Below, in pieces: positions 1 through 8,156 of a stretch of 64,000 nt of DNA. How positions within the stretch are numbered: position 1 is the first letter of the stretch; each line of letters begins with the position of its first letter. Location of the stretch: the NCBI GenBank assembly GCA_035373625.1, contig DAOSNS010000012.1:32543-96542 (forward strand), read 5' to 3'. Made by a program: the position numbers and the translations under genes. The notes beneath the pieces were generated by a model that saw nothing but the letters and a program-made list of their open reading frames with translations, ran no database searches and was not told the DNA's origin. Source of the DNA: DSWT01 sp035373625 (GTDB lineage Bacteria; Chloroflexota; Anaerolineae; B4-G1; SLSP01).

Positions 1-1
1 C

Positions 2-3000
2 GGCGACACGCCCCACCGCCAGGTGGCCCTTGAAGAGCTGCTGATGCTGTGGCTGGCGAACGACAATCCGGCTTTCGCGCCTTTCCTGGAGCTTTTCGAC
101 GACAGCGATCTGGAAAAATTTACCGCCTACACGCAGGTCATCGCCCGGCTGGATGATTTTTTCCGCACGCAACCGCCTTTCGGGCCGGATCACCAGCCAC
201 TCATCGAGATGTTGCGCACGCCGGCGCGCAAATTCCCCCATTCCCTGGAGGCTCAATTAGAGTTCATCCGCACCCACTGGGCGCCGCTGCTGGGCAAATA
301 TCTCTACCGCGTCCTCAGCAGCCTGGATCTGCTGGCCGAGGAGCAAAAGCCGTTCTTTGGCTTCGGGCCTGGTCCGGTGAAGCCCTACGAGTTCGCCGGC
401 CTGGAGGTGGAGCCGGAACGCTTTAGCCCCGACAGTGCCTGGATGCCCCGCCTGGTGCTCATCGCCAAAAATACCTATGTGTGGCTGGATCAACTGTCCA
501 AAAAGTACCAGCGTCCCATCGTCCATCTCGATCAAGTGCCGGACGAGGAACTGGATACCCTGGCGCGCTGGGGAATGAGCGGCCTGTGGTTGATCGGCCT
601 GTGGCAGCGCAGTACCGCGTCGCAACGGATCAAACAAATGATGGGCAACCCGGAAGCGGTGGCCTCGGCTTACTCACTGGAAGATTACCGTATCGCCGAC
701 GACCTGGGCGGAGAAGCCGCCTATGAAGACCTCAAAGCGCGTGCCTGGCGGCGCGGCATCCGCATGGCGAGCGATATGGTGCCCAACCACATGGGCATTG
801 ATTCCACGTGGGTGATGGAGCACCCGGATTGGTTCATCAGCCTGCCGTACAGCCCCTTCCCTACGTACACGTTCAACGGGCCGAACCTGAGCCACAACCC
901 GCGCGTGGGCATTTACCTTGAGGATCATTACTACAATCGCACCGACGCCGCCGTGGTCTTTAAGCGTGTGGATCACTGGACCGGCGACACGCGCTACATC
1001 TATCACGGCAACGACGGGACGAGCATGCCGTGGAACGATACGGCGCAGCTCAACTACCTCAAGCCCGAAGTGCGCGAGGCCGTCATCCAGACGATCCTGC
1101 ACGTGGCACGGCGCTCGCCCGTCATCCGCTTCGACGCGGCCATGACGCTGACCAAGAAACACTATCAGCGCCTCTGGTTCCCGGAACCAGGCACCGGCGG
1201 CGATATCGCCTCACGTGCGGACTTTGGGATGACCAAAGCGGAATTCGACGCGGCCATGCCCCAGGAGTTCTGGCGCGAAGTGGTGGATCGTGTGGCCCAG
1301 GAAGCCCCCGACACCTTGTTGCTCGCCGAAGCGTTCTGGCTGATGGAAGGCTACTTCGTGCGCACGTTGGGGATGCACCGCGTCTATAATAGCGCGTTTA
1401 TGAATATGATGCGCGACGAGAAGAACGCCGAATACCGCCAGCTCATCAAGAACACGCTGGATTTCGATCCACAAATCCTCAAACGCTATGTGAACTTTAT
1501 GAACAACCCCGACGAGCGCACTGCCGTGGATCAGTTCGGCAAGGGCGACAAGTATTTCGGCATTTGCACGGTCATGGCGACGTTGCCGGGGCTGCCGATG
1601 TTCGGGCACGGGCAGGTGGAAGGGTACGCCGAAAAATACGGCATGGAGTTCCGTCGCGCCTACTGGGACGAAGTCCCCGACGCTTACATGGTGCAGCGTC
1701 ATGAGCGGCAAATCTTCCCCCTGCTGCACCGCCGCGCGCTCTTCGCCGAGGTGGAACACTTCCGGCTGTATGACTTCGTCACGCCGGAGGGCTATGTGGA
1801 CGAGAACGTTTTCGCCTACTCCAATCGCATGGGGCACGAGCGTTCGCTGGTGCTGTATCACAACCGCTACGCCGAGACGCGCGGGTGGGCACGTATGTCG
1901 GTCGCTTACGTGGTGAAAGACGAAACCGGCGATAAGAAACTGGTGCAGCAATCCCTCGCCGAAGGGCTGCAAATCCCCAATGACCCGGACGTGTACCTGA
2001 TTTTCCGTGATGCCGTCTCCGGCCTGGAATATATCCGCAACTGCCGCGAGCTGGTCGAAAACGGGCTGTATGCCGAATTGCATGCCTATCAGGTTCACGT
2101 GTTCCTCGATTTTCGTGAAGTCCGCGATAACGAGTGGCGACAATACGCGCAGTTGACCGCTTACCTCAACGGACGCGGGGTGGCCAGCATTGACGAGACG
2201 CTCAAGGAACTGTTCCTGGCGCCGGTCCATGCGCCGTTCCGCATGCTGGTGAGCGCACCGGCCTTCCGCTGGCTGCTCACGGCTCGCATCACCGATCCGG
2301 AAACCGTGCCGGATGAGAACATCCTGAGCCAGGTCCGGCAAAAGATGCTGGATTTGCTGAACGCCGTCAAGGCCGTCGCGCAGGCCGAAGGCGAGGCCGC
2401 GCCTGTGGCGGACGAGGTGTGCGCGAAGCTGGAAACCATCCTGTCCCTGCCGCTTATCCTCGACAAACTGGCCCCGGCGCCTGCAGACGAGACCTACCAG
2501 GCGGCAACGGCCTATGTGCTCAAAGCGTGGAAGATGGCGGCGCCGGTCACGTGGGGCACGCTCTTCGGCTGGCTCTTCACCCATGCGCTGGGTAAAGTCG
2601 TGGATGTGGAGACGGCGGATGAAATCAGCCGCAGTTGGCTGGACGAATGGCTGTTTGGCAAACTGATCATCGGGGCCTTGGAAGATTGGGGACTGGAAGA
2701 AGGCGCCGCGCGTCGAGCAACCGCACTCATCAAACTGCTGCTCGGCTACCGCCGCTGGTTTGAGGAAGTGGACGAAACGGATAACCCGGCTTACCATGTC
2801 CTCTACGCTATGCTACGGGAACAAGACGTGCAAGCCTATCTTGGGGTCAACCGTTACCAGGACATCCTCTGGTTCAACCAGGAATCCTTTGAGCTATGGG
2901 CAGAATGGATCATGTTGCTTTCGACGGTGGAGCTGGCAACAGAAGCAGGCGAAGATTTTGCCGAAGCCTTCACGTCGCGGTATGCTCTGGTGCAACAATG

Positions 3001-3088
3001 GCTGGAGGCTGAAAAGGCGTCGGGATTCCAGGTTGTCAAACTGCTTGAGGCTTTGAAGACTCCACAAGGAGGTCGTTTGAACGTTTGA
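2..3088 (+). CDS. GH13 alpha-amylase-family enzyme (5' partial)
   Basis: The frame is open to the left edge, so the gene is cut by the window; an in-frame GTG at 23 is probably internal. A (beta/alpha)8 GH13 catalytic domain lies at roughly residues 175-560 counted from that GTG. Region I is DMVPNH, region II has the nucleophile Asp in IRFDAAM (about 371), region III has the acid Glu in LLLAEAFW (about 436), and region IV has the stabilising Asp in FMNNPDE (about 497). The usual His of region IV (NHD) is Pro here. About 450 helical residues follow that I cannot assign. Expected role is alpha-glucan or oligosaccharide hydrolysis or transfer, probably cytoplasmic since no signal is visible in the part seen. 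The last codons (RLNV) run into a TTGAACGTT intergenic repeat. Family membership is confident; substrate is unknown. Confidence 0.8.
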   Translation, partial: GDTPHRQVALEELLMLWLANDNPAFAPFLELFDDSDLEKFTAYTQVIARLDDFFRTQPPFGPDHQPLIEMLRTPARKFPHSLEAQLEFIRTHWAPLLGKYLYRVLSSLDLLAEEQKPFFGFGPGPVKPYEFAGLEVEPERFSPDSAWMPRLVLIAKNTYVWLDQLSKKYQRPIVHLDQVPDEELDTLARWGMSGLWLIGLWQRSTASQRIKQMMGNPEAVASAYSLEDYRIADDLGGEAAYEDLKARAWRRGIRMASDMVPNHMGIDSTWVMEHPDWFISLPYSPFPTYTFNGPNLSHNPRVGIYLEDHYYNRTDAAVVFKRVDHWTGDTRYIYHGNDGTSMPWNDTAQLNYLKPEVREAVIQTILHVARRSPVIRFDAAMTLTKKHYQRLWFPEPGTGGDIASRADFGMTKAEFDAAMPQEFWREVVDRVAQEAPDTLLLAEAFWLMEGYFVRTLGMHRVYNSAFMNMMRDEKNAEYRQLIKNTLDFDPQILKRYVNFMNNPDERTAVDQFGKGDKYFGICTVMATLPGLPMFGHGQVEGYAEKYGMEFRRAYWDEVPDAYMVQRHERQIFPLLHRRALFAEVEHFRLYDFVTPEGYVDENVFAYSNRMGHERSLVLYHNRYAETRGWARMSVAYVVKDETGDKKLVQQSLAEGLQIPNDPDVYLIFRDAVSGLEYIRNCRELVENGLYAELHAYQVHVFLDFREVRDNEWRQYAQLTAYLNGRGVASIDETLKELFLAPVHAPFRMLVSAPAFRWLLTARITDPETVPDENILSQVRQKMLDLLNAVKAVAQAEGEAAPVADEVCAKLETILSLPLILDKLAPAPADETYQAATAYVLKAWKMAAPVTWGTLFGWLFTHALGKVVDVETADEISRSWLDEWLFGKLIIGALEDWGLEEGAARRATALIKLLLGYRRWFEEVDETDNPAYHVLYAMLREQDVQAYLGVNRYQDILWFNQESFELWAEWIMLLSTVELATEAGEDFAEAFTSRYALVQQWLEAEKASGFQVVKLLEALKTPQGGRLNV

Positions 3089-3106
3089 ACGTTGAAACGT
3101 TCTGAT

Positions 3107-4618
3107 ATGAACGCGCATATCCTTGTTATTGATGACAGCGCCGAAGTGCGGGAATTCATCCGCAGCGCCGTCCTGGAGCCGCAAGGTTATCGGGTTTCGG
3201 TGGCTGTGGATGGCGCGCAGGGCCTGATCATGGCGCTGGAACTACGTCCCGACCTGATCTTGCTGGACTACGAAATGCCGAAAATGAACGGTATCGAGGT
3301 CCTGCGAGCACTTCAATCGCGCGCGGTCGCCGCGCCGGTGGTTTTGGTGACTTCCTATGGTTCGGAATCCGTCGCGGTTGAGGTTTTCCGGCTGGGCGTG
3401 CGCGATTACGTGGTCAAACCCTTCGAGGTCGAACAACTCCAGGAAGTCGTGGCCCGCGTGCTGCGCCTGGTCCAGGTGGAACGGGAGCGCGACGCGCTGC
3501 TCATCCAGTTGAAGCAAGCAAACGAGGAATTGGCGCGGCGGCTGCGTGAACTCGACATCCTCTATCAAGTCAGCAAGGCCGTTACCACCCTGCAAGAACG
3601 CGATCAACTGATGGAGCGCATTGTAGATGCGGCGCTGTATTTGACCGGCGCGCTGGACGGGAATTTGATCCTGTTCGACCCGGCCACCGGCAAACCGACC
3701 TTGCAGGTACGACGGCAGCGAAGCGGCAGTGGGTATCAATCCCCCGATAGTGAGCAAACGATGTATACTCACACCGGCGGGCTGATGGCGATGACGACGC
3801 TGCGGGTGGGGGAAAAGCACATCGGTTCATTGATCGTCAGCAACAAAGCCAACCGCGCGCCGCTGAGCCGCCACGATCAGCAATTGCTGCACATGTTGGG
3901 CGACTACGCGGCCATCGCCATCGAAAACTTCCGCATGGTTGCGGAAATCGAAGCGCAACGAGAACGTGAGAAGCGCGAGTTGCGCAGTCTCTTTGAGCAT
4001 TACGTCGCGCCGTCGGTCGTCGAACGTATCCTCAAACAACCCCAGAGCGTCCGCCCGGGCGGGCAACGTCAGATCATCACCGTACTGTTCGCCGACCTGC
4101 GCGGCTTCAAGATGTTCACCGCGCAGGCACCGCCCGAACTGCTGATGAAGGTGGTGAATCGCTACCTTTCCGTCGCCGCCGACGCCATCCTCCGTGAAGA
4201 AGGCACGCTGGACAAATTCATGGGTGACGAAGCCATGGCCTTCTTCAACGCGCCGCTGCCACAGCCCGATCACGCGCTGCGGGCGGTGCGTACCGGGTGG
4301 CGTATCCTGCAAGAAACGCGCGAGACCTATCGCGCGTTGCCCAAGGCGCACCACATCGCTTTCGGCATCGGCATTGCCACCGGCGAGGCCATCGTCGGCA
4401 ACCTCGGCACCCAGCACGTCGTCAACTTCACCGTCATCGGGCATACGGTCAACAAAGGTCACCTGTTGCAAGAAATCGCTCCGCCGAACACCATCCTGAT
4501 CTGCGAACAGACTTACGCGCTGGTACGCGACCACGTGCAGGTGCGCGAGCATCCGCCGGTCGAAATCAAAGGCCAGGAGCAGCCGGAGACGGTCTACGAG
4601 GTGGTGGCGCTGCGGTAG
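3107..4618 (+). CDS. Response regulator with GAF and class III cyclase domain
   Basis: The receiver domain occupies residues 1-120, with the phospho-acceptor Asp in LILLDYEMPKMNG and the conserved Lys in VVKPFE. A short coiled coil, a GAF domain (about 145-285) and a class III adenylate/guanylate cyclase domain (about 310-500) follow. Both metal-binding Asp residues are present (FADLRGF, GDEAMAFF), as is the substrate Lys (DKFMGDE). The segment normally reading IGDxVNxxxR reads IGHTVNKGHLL, so the base-selecting Asp and the transition-state Arg are gone. Activity is therefore doubtful and the domain may be regulatory. I start at ATG 3107; an in-frame TTG at 3092 lies inside a TTGAACGTT repeat. 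The only good Shine-Dalgarno (3067-3072) is about 35 nt upstream, as if the repeat had inserted between it and the start. Confidence 0.85.
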   Translation: MNAHILVIDDSAEVREFIRSAVLEPQGYRVSVAVDGAQGLIMALELRPDLILLDYEMPKMNGIEVLRALQSRAVAAPVVLVTSYGSESVAVEVFRLGVRDYVVKPFEVEQLQEVVARVLRLVQVERERDALLIQLKQANEELARRLRELDILYQVSKAVTTLQERDQLMERIVDAALYLTGALDGNLILFDPATGKPTLQVRRQRSGSGYQSPDSEQTMYTHTGGLMAMTTLRVGEKHIGSLIVSNKANRAPLSRHDQQLLHMLGDYAAIAIENFRMVAEIEAQREREKRELRSLFEHYVAPSVVERILKQPQSVRPGGQRQIITVLFADLRGFKMFTAQAPPELLMKVVNRYLSVAADAILREEGTLDKFMGDEAMAFFNAPLPQPDHALRAVRTGWRILQETRETYRALPKAHHIAFGIGIATGEAIVGNLGTQHVVNFTVIGHTVNKGHLLQEIAPPNTILICEQTYALVRDHVQVREHPPVEIKGQEQPETVYEVVALR

Positions 4619-4646
4619 GATACACGCTAAACCCTCACTGTTTTCG

Positions 4647-4712
4647 TCAGCAGATTGAGCAAATTAAGCAGATTATCTGATTGGCAAACAAAAAATCTGC
4701 TCAATCTGCTGA
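4647..4712. repeat. GCAGATTRAGC inverted-repeat hairpin, copy 1
   Basis: This AT-rich inverted repeat sits between convergent genes. The left arm starts CAGCAGATTGAGCA, and the right arm is its complement ending TGCTCAATCTGCTG. It probably folds when transcribed and could end transcription from both sides. The same sequence family recurs at 7291-7331 and, as a half-copy, at about 41191-41215. Confidence 0.7.
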
Positions 4713-4726
4713 TAGAAGGAAGACTT

Positions 4727-5896
4727 TCAGCGCAATATACGCATAAACCGCGCCAGCCGTTCGATGCCCTTCTCAATCGTCTCAATGTCGGTGGCGTAGG
4801 AGAGGCGCACGTTGGTATCCATGCCGAAAGCAATGCCGGGCACGAGCGCCAGGTGTTCCTGTTCCAGTAGCCGCTCGCAGAAGGTGATCGAATCCAGCCC
4901 CGTGGCGCTGATGTTGGGAAAAAGGTAGAACGCGCCATGCGGTTTAGGACACACCAGGCCCGGAATCGCACTGACGCCCGCATACATCAAGTCACGGCGG
5001 CGCTCGAAGGTGGCCCGCATCATCTCGATGCTTTCCTGCGATGTTTCCAGGGCGGCAATAACGCCGTATTGCGCAAACGTGTTCGGCCCAGAGGTGGTAT
5101 GCGATTGGATGTCAATGGCAGCCTCGATCACGTGCCTGGGGCCGGCAGCATACCCCAGACGCCATCCCGTGGCCGCGTAAGCCTTGCTGAACCCGTTGCA
5201 TGTGACCGTCAGATTGAAAATGTCCTCGCCGAGGCTGCCGATGCTCACGTGGCGTAGCCCATCGTAGATCAGCTTCTCGTAAATTTCGTCGGCGACGACA
5301 GCAATCCCGTGCGCCACGATGACCTGCGCCAGCGCGGTGATCTCTTCCGGCGTGTAGACCGTGCCGGTCGGATTCGATGGGGAATTGAGGAGCAATGCGC
5401 GCGTCCGGGGCGTGATGGCGGCCTCCAGTTGTTCCGGCGTGATTTTGAATTCGGTGGCCTCCGACGTGGGCAGAAAAATCGGTGTCGCGCCGGCCAGTTT
5501 CACCATCTCGGAGTAACTCACCCAGTAGGGGACGGGGATCAACATCTCGTCGCCGGGGCCGAGGATCGCCAGCAAGATGTTGTATAACGCCTGTTTGCCG
5601 CCGGTGCTGATCATCACCTGATCCGGGGTATAGGGCAGGTTATTTTCGCGGTTGAGCTTTGCGGCAACCAACGCGCGCAGTCGCGGAAGACCGGCAGTCT
5701 GCGTATATTTGGTATAGCCGGCGTCGAGCGCAGCCTTCGCCGCCTCGCGGATATGCGCCGGCGTGACAAAATCCGGTTCTCCCACCCCAAAGTTACACAC
5801 ATCCACGCCCTGCGCTGCTAACACCTTGGCCTTCGCGTCAATCGCGAACGTCATCGAAGGGGCAATCATCCTGGTTCTATCGGACAATGGAATCAT
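4727..5896 (-). CDS. Class I/II PLP-dependent aminotransferase (aspartate aminotransferase-like)
   Basis: This is a complete fold-type I aminotransferase of 389 residues, the normal length for the family. It has the N-terminal GEPDF segment, the NPTGTVY substrate loop, the cofactor Asp in VVADEIYEKL, the Schiff-base Lys in NGFSKAYAATGWRLGY, and the carboxylate-binding Arg in NVRLSYA. It should transfer an amino group from aspartate or a similar amino acid to 2-oxoglutarate in the cytoplasm. The start chosen is ATG 5896, with AGGAG five bases upstream; a GTG six bases earlier is in frame but lies too close to that site. The gene is convergent with the cyclase gene. The exact amino-acid specificity cannot be read from sequence. 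Confidence 0.9.
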   Translation of the reverse strand: MIPLSDRTRMIAPSMTFAIDAKAKVLAAQGVDVCNFGVGEPDFVTPAHIREAAKAALDAGYTKYTQTAGLPRLRALVAAKLNRENNLPYTPDQVMISTGGKQALYNILLAILGPGDEMLIPVPYWVSYSEMVKLAGATPIFLPTSEATEFKITPEQLEAAITPRTRALLLNSPSNPTGTVYTPEEITALAQVIVAHGIAVVADEIYEKLIYDGLRHVSIGSLGEDIFNLTVTCNGFSKAYAATGWRLGYAAGPRHVIEAAIDIQSHTTSGPNTFAQYGVIAALETSQESIEMMRATFERRRDLMYAGVSAIPGLVCPKPHGAFYLFPNISATGLDSITFCERLLEQEHLALVPGIAFGMDTNVRLSYATDIETIEKGIERLARFMRILR

Positions 5897-6013
5897 ACGC
5901 ACTCCTTAATCGAGATTCGAGAATCAAGAATCATGATTCATGATTTGTAAACTCCGTCAAGAATGAAAAGGGCAAGCCTGGTGTGATAACTGTCAGGCAA
6001 GGAGCAGGCTTCA

Positions 6014-6141
6014 GGGTCTTATCATTCTTGCTCGAGGGGAACGCCGGTTCCCCGTTTTTAGCTGATTAGTTAAGAAACGCGGATCTGGCGATCCGCTCAT
6101 AGCCAGCTGAAGTCACTGTAACGGGAATGATAAAGCCCCGG
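6014..6141 (+). mobile_element. Palindromic MITE-like element, copy 1
   Basis: This non-coding element is about 128 bp. The left end reads GGGTCTTATCATTCTTG and the right end is its imperfect complement (GGGAATGATAAAGCCCC). Inside are two hairpins: GGGGAAC/GTTCCCC with a GCCG loop and GCGGATC/GATCCGC with a TGGC loop. It is flanked by a perfect 10-bp direct repeat, GCAGGCTTCA, at 6004-6013 and 6142-6151. That is the footprint of transposition. Sister copies are at 23447, 49260, 52801 and 54950 (the last inverted). Confidence 0.85.
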
Positions 6142-6201
6142 GCAGGCTTCATTTGTCCTATGCGTGATTGTCCTATATACTCATAGTGAGGGCTGATCAA
6201 G

Positions 6202-6250
6202 TAATTCGCCATTCGTAATTCGCAATTCGTAATTCGCAATTCGTAATTCG
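6202..6250. repeat. Tandem AATTCGT/AATTCGC heptamer repeat
   Basis: About seven tandem copies of a seven-base unit alternate AATTCGT and AATTCGC, directly before the ribosome-binding site of the aldo/keto reductase. Similar short tandem heptamers are known in intergenic regions of filamentous cyanobacteria. A related tract lies at 54797-54846. Confidence 0.85.
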
Positions 6251-6263
6251 CAAGGAGGTTCCG

Positions 6264-7271
6264 ATGAAATACAAACTTTTAGGCAGCACCGGTGTCAAAG
6301 TCTCCGAACTGTGTTTCGGCACCATGTCTTTCGGCAATCCCGCCGACGAAGCCACATCGGCAGCCATGTTCAACCGCTGCCGGGAGGTGGGCATCAACTT
6401 CTTCGACTGCGCCAACGTCTATCAACGCGGACGCGCCGAGGAGATTCTGGGCGGCCTCATCGCCAACTGCCGCGAAGAGGTGGTGATCACCAGCAAGGCG
6501 CACTTCCCGATGGGCGACGATGTCAACGCGCGCGGTTCTTCGCGCAAGCACCTGATGCGCGCCGTGGAAGACAGCCTCCGCCGGCTCAAGACGGACTACA
6601 TTGACATCTATTTCCTGCACCACTTTGACGATGAGACGCCGCTGGAAGAGACGTTGCGCGCGTTGGATGATATGGTCGAGCAAGGCAAAATCCTCTATCC
6701 GGCGGCCAGCAACTTCGCTGCGTGGCAGATCGCCAAGGCGCTCGGCATTTCCGCATTGCACGGCTGGGCGCCCTTCGCCTGCATCCAGCCGATGTACAAC
6801 CTGGTCAAACGTCAGGCCGAGGTCGAAATCCTCCCTCTGGCGCTCTCCGAGGGCCTGGGCGTGATCTCCTACAGCCCCTTAGGCGGCGGCCTGCTCACCG
6901 GCAAGTACGGTGTCGGGCGCAAGCCGGAATCGGGACGGCTGATCGAGAACACGATATACCAGGCGCGCTACGGCGACGAATGGGTCTACCGGGTGGCGGA
7001 GGATTTCACCACCTTCGCGAAGGAACGCGGCTACAACCCGGTAGCGTTGGCCGTCGCCTGGGTAGGCAGCCACCCTGCCATCACCGCACCGATCATCGGG
7101 GCGCGCAATGTCGCGCAGCTTGAAGACTCGCTGGCAGCGATGGAAATTGATATGACGCCTGAACTGCGCGCCGAAATCTCGGCGCTCTCCCCGGAGCCAC
7201 CACCCGCCACCGACCGCAGCGAGGAGCCGAAGGGGCTGACGTTCGCGGGGCAGTTGACGGGGAAGAAGTAA
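6264..7271 (+). CDS. Aldo/keto reductase
   Basis: This 335-residue TIM-barrel NAD(P)H-dependent oxidoreductase has the catalytic tetrad in place: Asp48 (FFDCA), Tyr53 (NVYQRG), Lys78 (TSKAHF) and His119 (YFLHHFDD). The C-terminal cofactor segment PIIGARN is also present. It reduces aldehydes or ketones, or runs in reverse, in the cytoplasm; the substrate is not predictable. The ATG follows AAGGAGG at ideal spacing. It is a single-gene unit: a hairpin repeat at 7291-7331 separates it from the next gene. Length and motifs match the YghZ/Tas-like members of the family. Confidence 0.92.
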   Translation: MKYKLLGSTGVKVSELCFGTMSFGNPADEATSAAMFNRCREVGINFFDCANVYQRGRAEEILGGLIANCREEVVITSKAHFPMGDDVNARGSSRKHLMRAVEDSLRRLKTDYIDIYFLHHFDDETPLEETLRALDDMVEQGKILYPAASNFAAWQIAKALGISALHGWAPFACIQPMYNLVKRQAEVEILPLALSEGLGVISYSPLGGGLLTGKYGVGRKPESGRLIENTIYQARYGDEWVYRVAEDFTTFAKERGYNPVALAVAWVGSHPAITAPIIGARNVAQLEDSLAAMEIDMTPELRAEISALSPEPPPATDRSEEPKGLTFAGQLTGKK

Positions 7272-7290
7272 TCGCCGTTTGTTCTATCGG

Positions 7291-7331
7291 CAGATTAAGC
7301 AGATTGAGTAATCAAAAATCTGCTTAATCTG
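7291..7331. repeat. GCAGATTRAGC hairpin, copy 2
   Basis: A perfect 15-bp stem, CAGATTAAGCAGATT (7291-7305) and its complement (7317-7331), has an 11-base loop. It belongs to the same family as 4647-4712. It lies 20 bp after a stop codon and could act as a terminator or RNA-stabilising stem. Confidence 0.75.
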
Positions 7332-7366
7332 CTAAATCTGCTGACCATTTTAACGGGAGGTGTACG

Positions 7367-8122
7367 ATGTCGAAAGTGACGACGCTGGATGGGTTGAAGC
7401 GGTTTTTCAAGTTCCCCTTCGAGGGGGCGGAGTGGCAAAAACGATTTTTCATCGGCGCAGGGTTGATCCTGCTGAGCTTCTTCATCCCCATCATACCGGC
7501 GATCTTCGTGTGCGGCTACATCGTGCAGGTAATGCGGCAAGCCATTGCCGGGCATGACCTGGCCCTGCCCGCCTGGGAAGATTGGGGGAAGTTGGGATTG
7601 GACGGCCTGCGTTTCTGTGCGGTGGGACTGGCGTTTTTGCTGCCGGGGCTGCTGGCTTACTTTTGCGGAACAAGCCTTTACGCGCTTGCCTCGCTGTTCC
7701 TGCCGTTCTCCATGCAACTCGCCGAGGCGGGACGCATCCTCTATACCCTGATCCCGCTGTTCTTCATCGGCGCGATGATGATTCTATTCATTACCATCTT
7801 CCTGGGAACGGTTTTGACGCTTCTGGGGACGGCGCCCCTGCCGATGGCAATAGCGCATTTCGTGAAACAGGATGAAATCGGCGCGGCGTTTCGCTTCCGC
7901 GAGTGGTGGCCGTTCTTGTGGCGTAACAAGGTGGTATACCTCATCGCCTGGGCGCTTTGTGGTGGGCTGATGCTGATTTCGTACTACGGCATTATGATCC
8001 TGTATGCAACCCTAATCCTGTGCATGCTCATCCCCGTCGTCAGTGCGCCCCTCTTGTTCTACTGCATGCTGGTGTGGGCAGCGACGTTCGGGGAAGTGTA
8101 TCGGGGTTGTGATGCATCCTAA
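7367..8122 (+). CDS. DUF4013 integral membrane protein
   Basis: This 251-residue membrane protein has an N-terminal amphipathic segment, then hydrophobic stretches at about 27-57, 77-113, 125-165 and 190-245. The cytoplasmic motif LPAWEDWGKLGLDGLRF between the first two is the recognisable signature of DUF4013 proteins, which are common in Chloroflexota and archaea. Function is unknown in the family. The ATG follows GGGAGG at good spacing. The regulator gene starts 34 bp downstream on the same strand, so the two could be cotranscribed. I have no functional inference beyond membrane location. Confidence 0.85.
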   Translation: MSKVTTLDGLKRFFKFPFEGAEWQKRFFIGAGLILLSFFIPIIPAIFVCGYIVQVMRQAIAGHDLALPAWEDWGKLGLDGLRFCAVGLAFLLPGLLAYFCGTSLYALASLFLPFSMQLAEAGRILYTLIPLFFIGAMMILFITIFLGTVLTLLGTAPLPMAIAHFVKQDEIGAAFRFREWWPFLWRNKVVYLIAWALCGGLMLISYYGIMILYATLILCMLIPVVSAPLLFYCMLVWAATFGEVYRGCDAS

Positions 8123-8156
8123 GGGCGTCCCAACTGAGCAAAAGTGAAACGGCAGC

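Larger units (their letters stand above)
5897..6263. other. Intergenic region with repeats, no gene
   Basis: This is the divergent space between the aminotransferase and the aldo/keto reductase. It holds an AT-rich stretch built on GAATC/GATTC (5910-5947), MITE copy 1 (6014-6141) with its target duplication, and a heptamer repeat tract (6202-6250). I see no open frame with coding character. Confidence 0.7.

Noticed and set aside
1211..2797. Long minus-strand open frame (528 codons) opposite the GH13 gene
   Set aside because: It is the antisense shadow of a GC-rich gene, has His/Val/Phe-rich composition without domains, and lacks a ribosome-binding site.
6202..6250. AATTCGT tract as a CRISPR or origin iteron
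   Set aside because: There are no spacers, and units of 7 bp are contiguous. No dnaA or dnaN gene or DnaA boxes are nearby.
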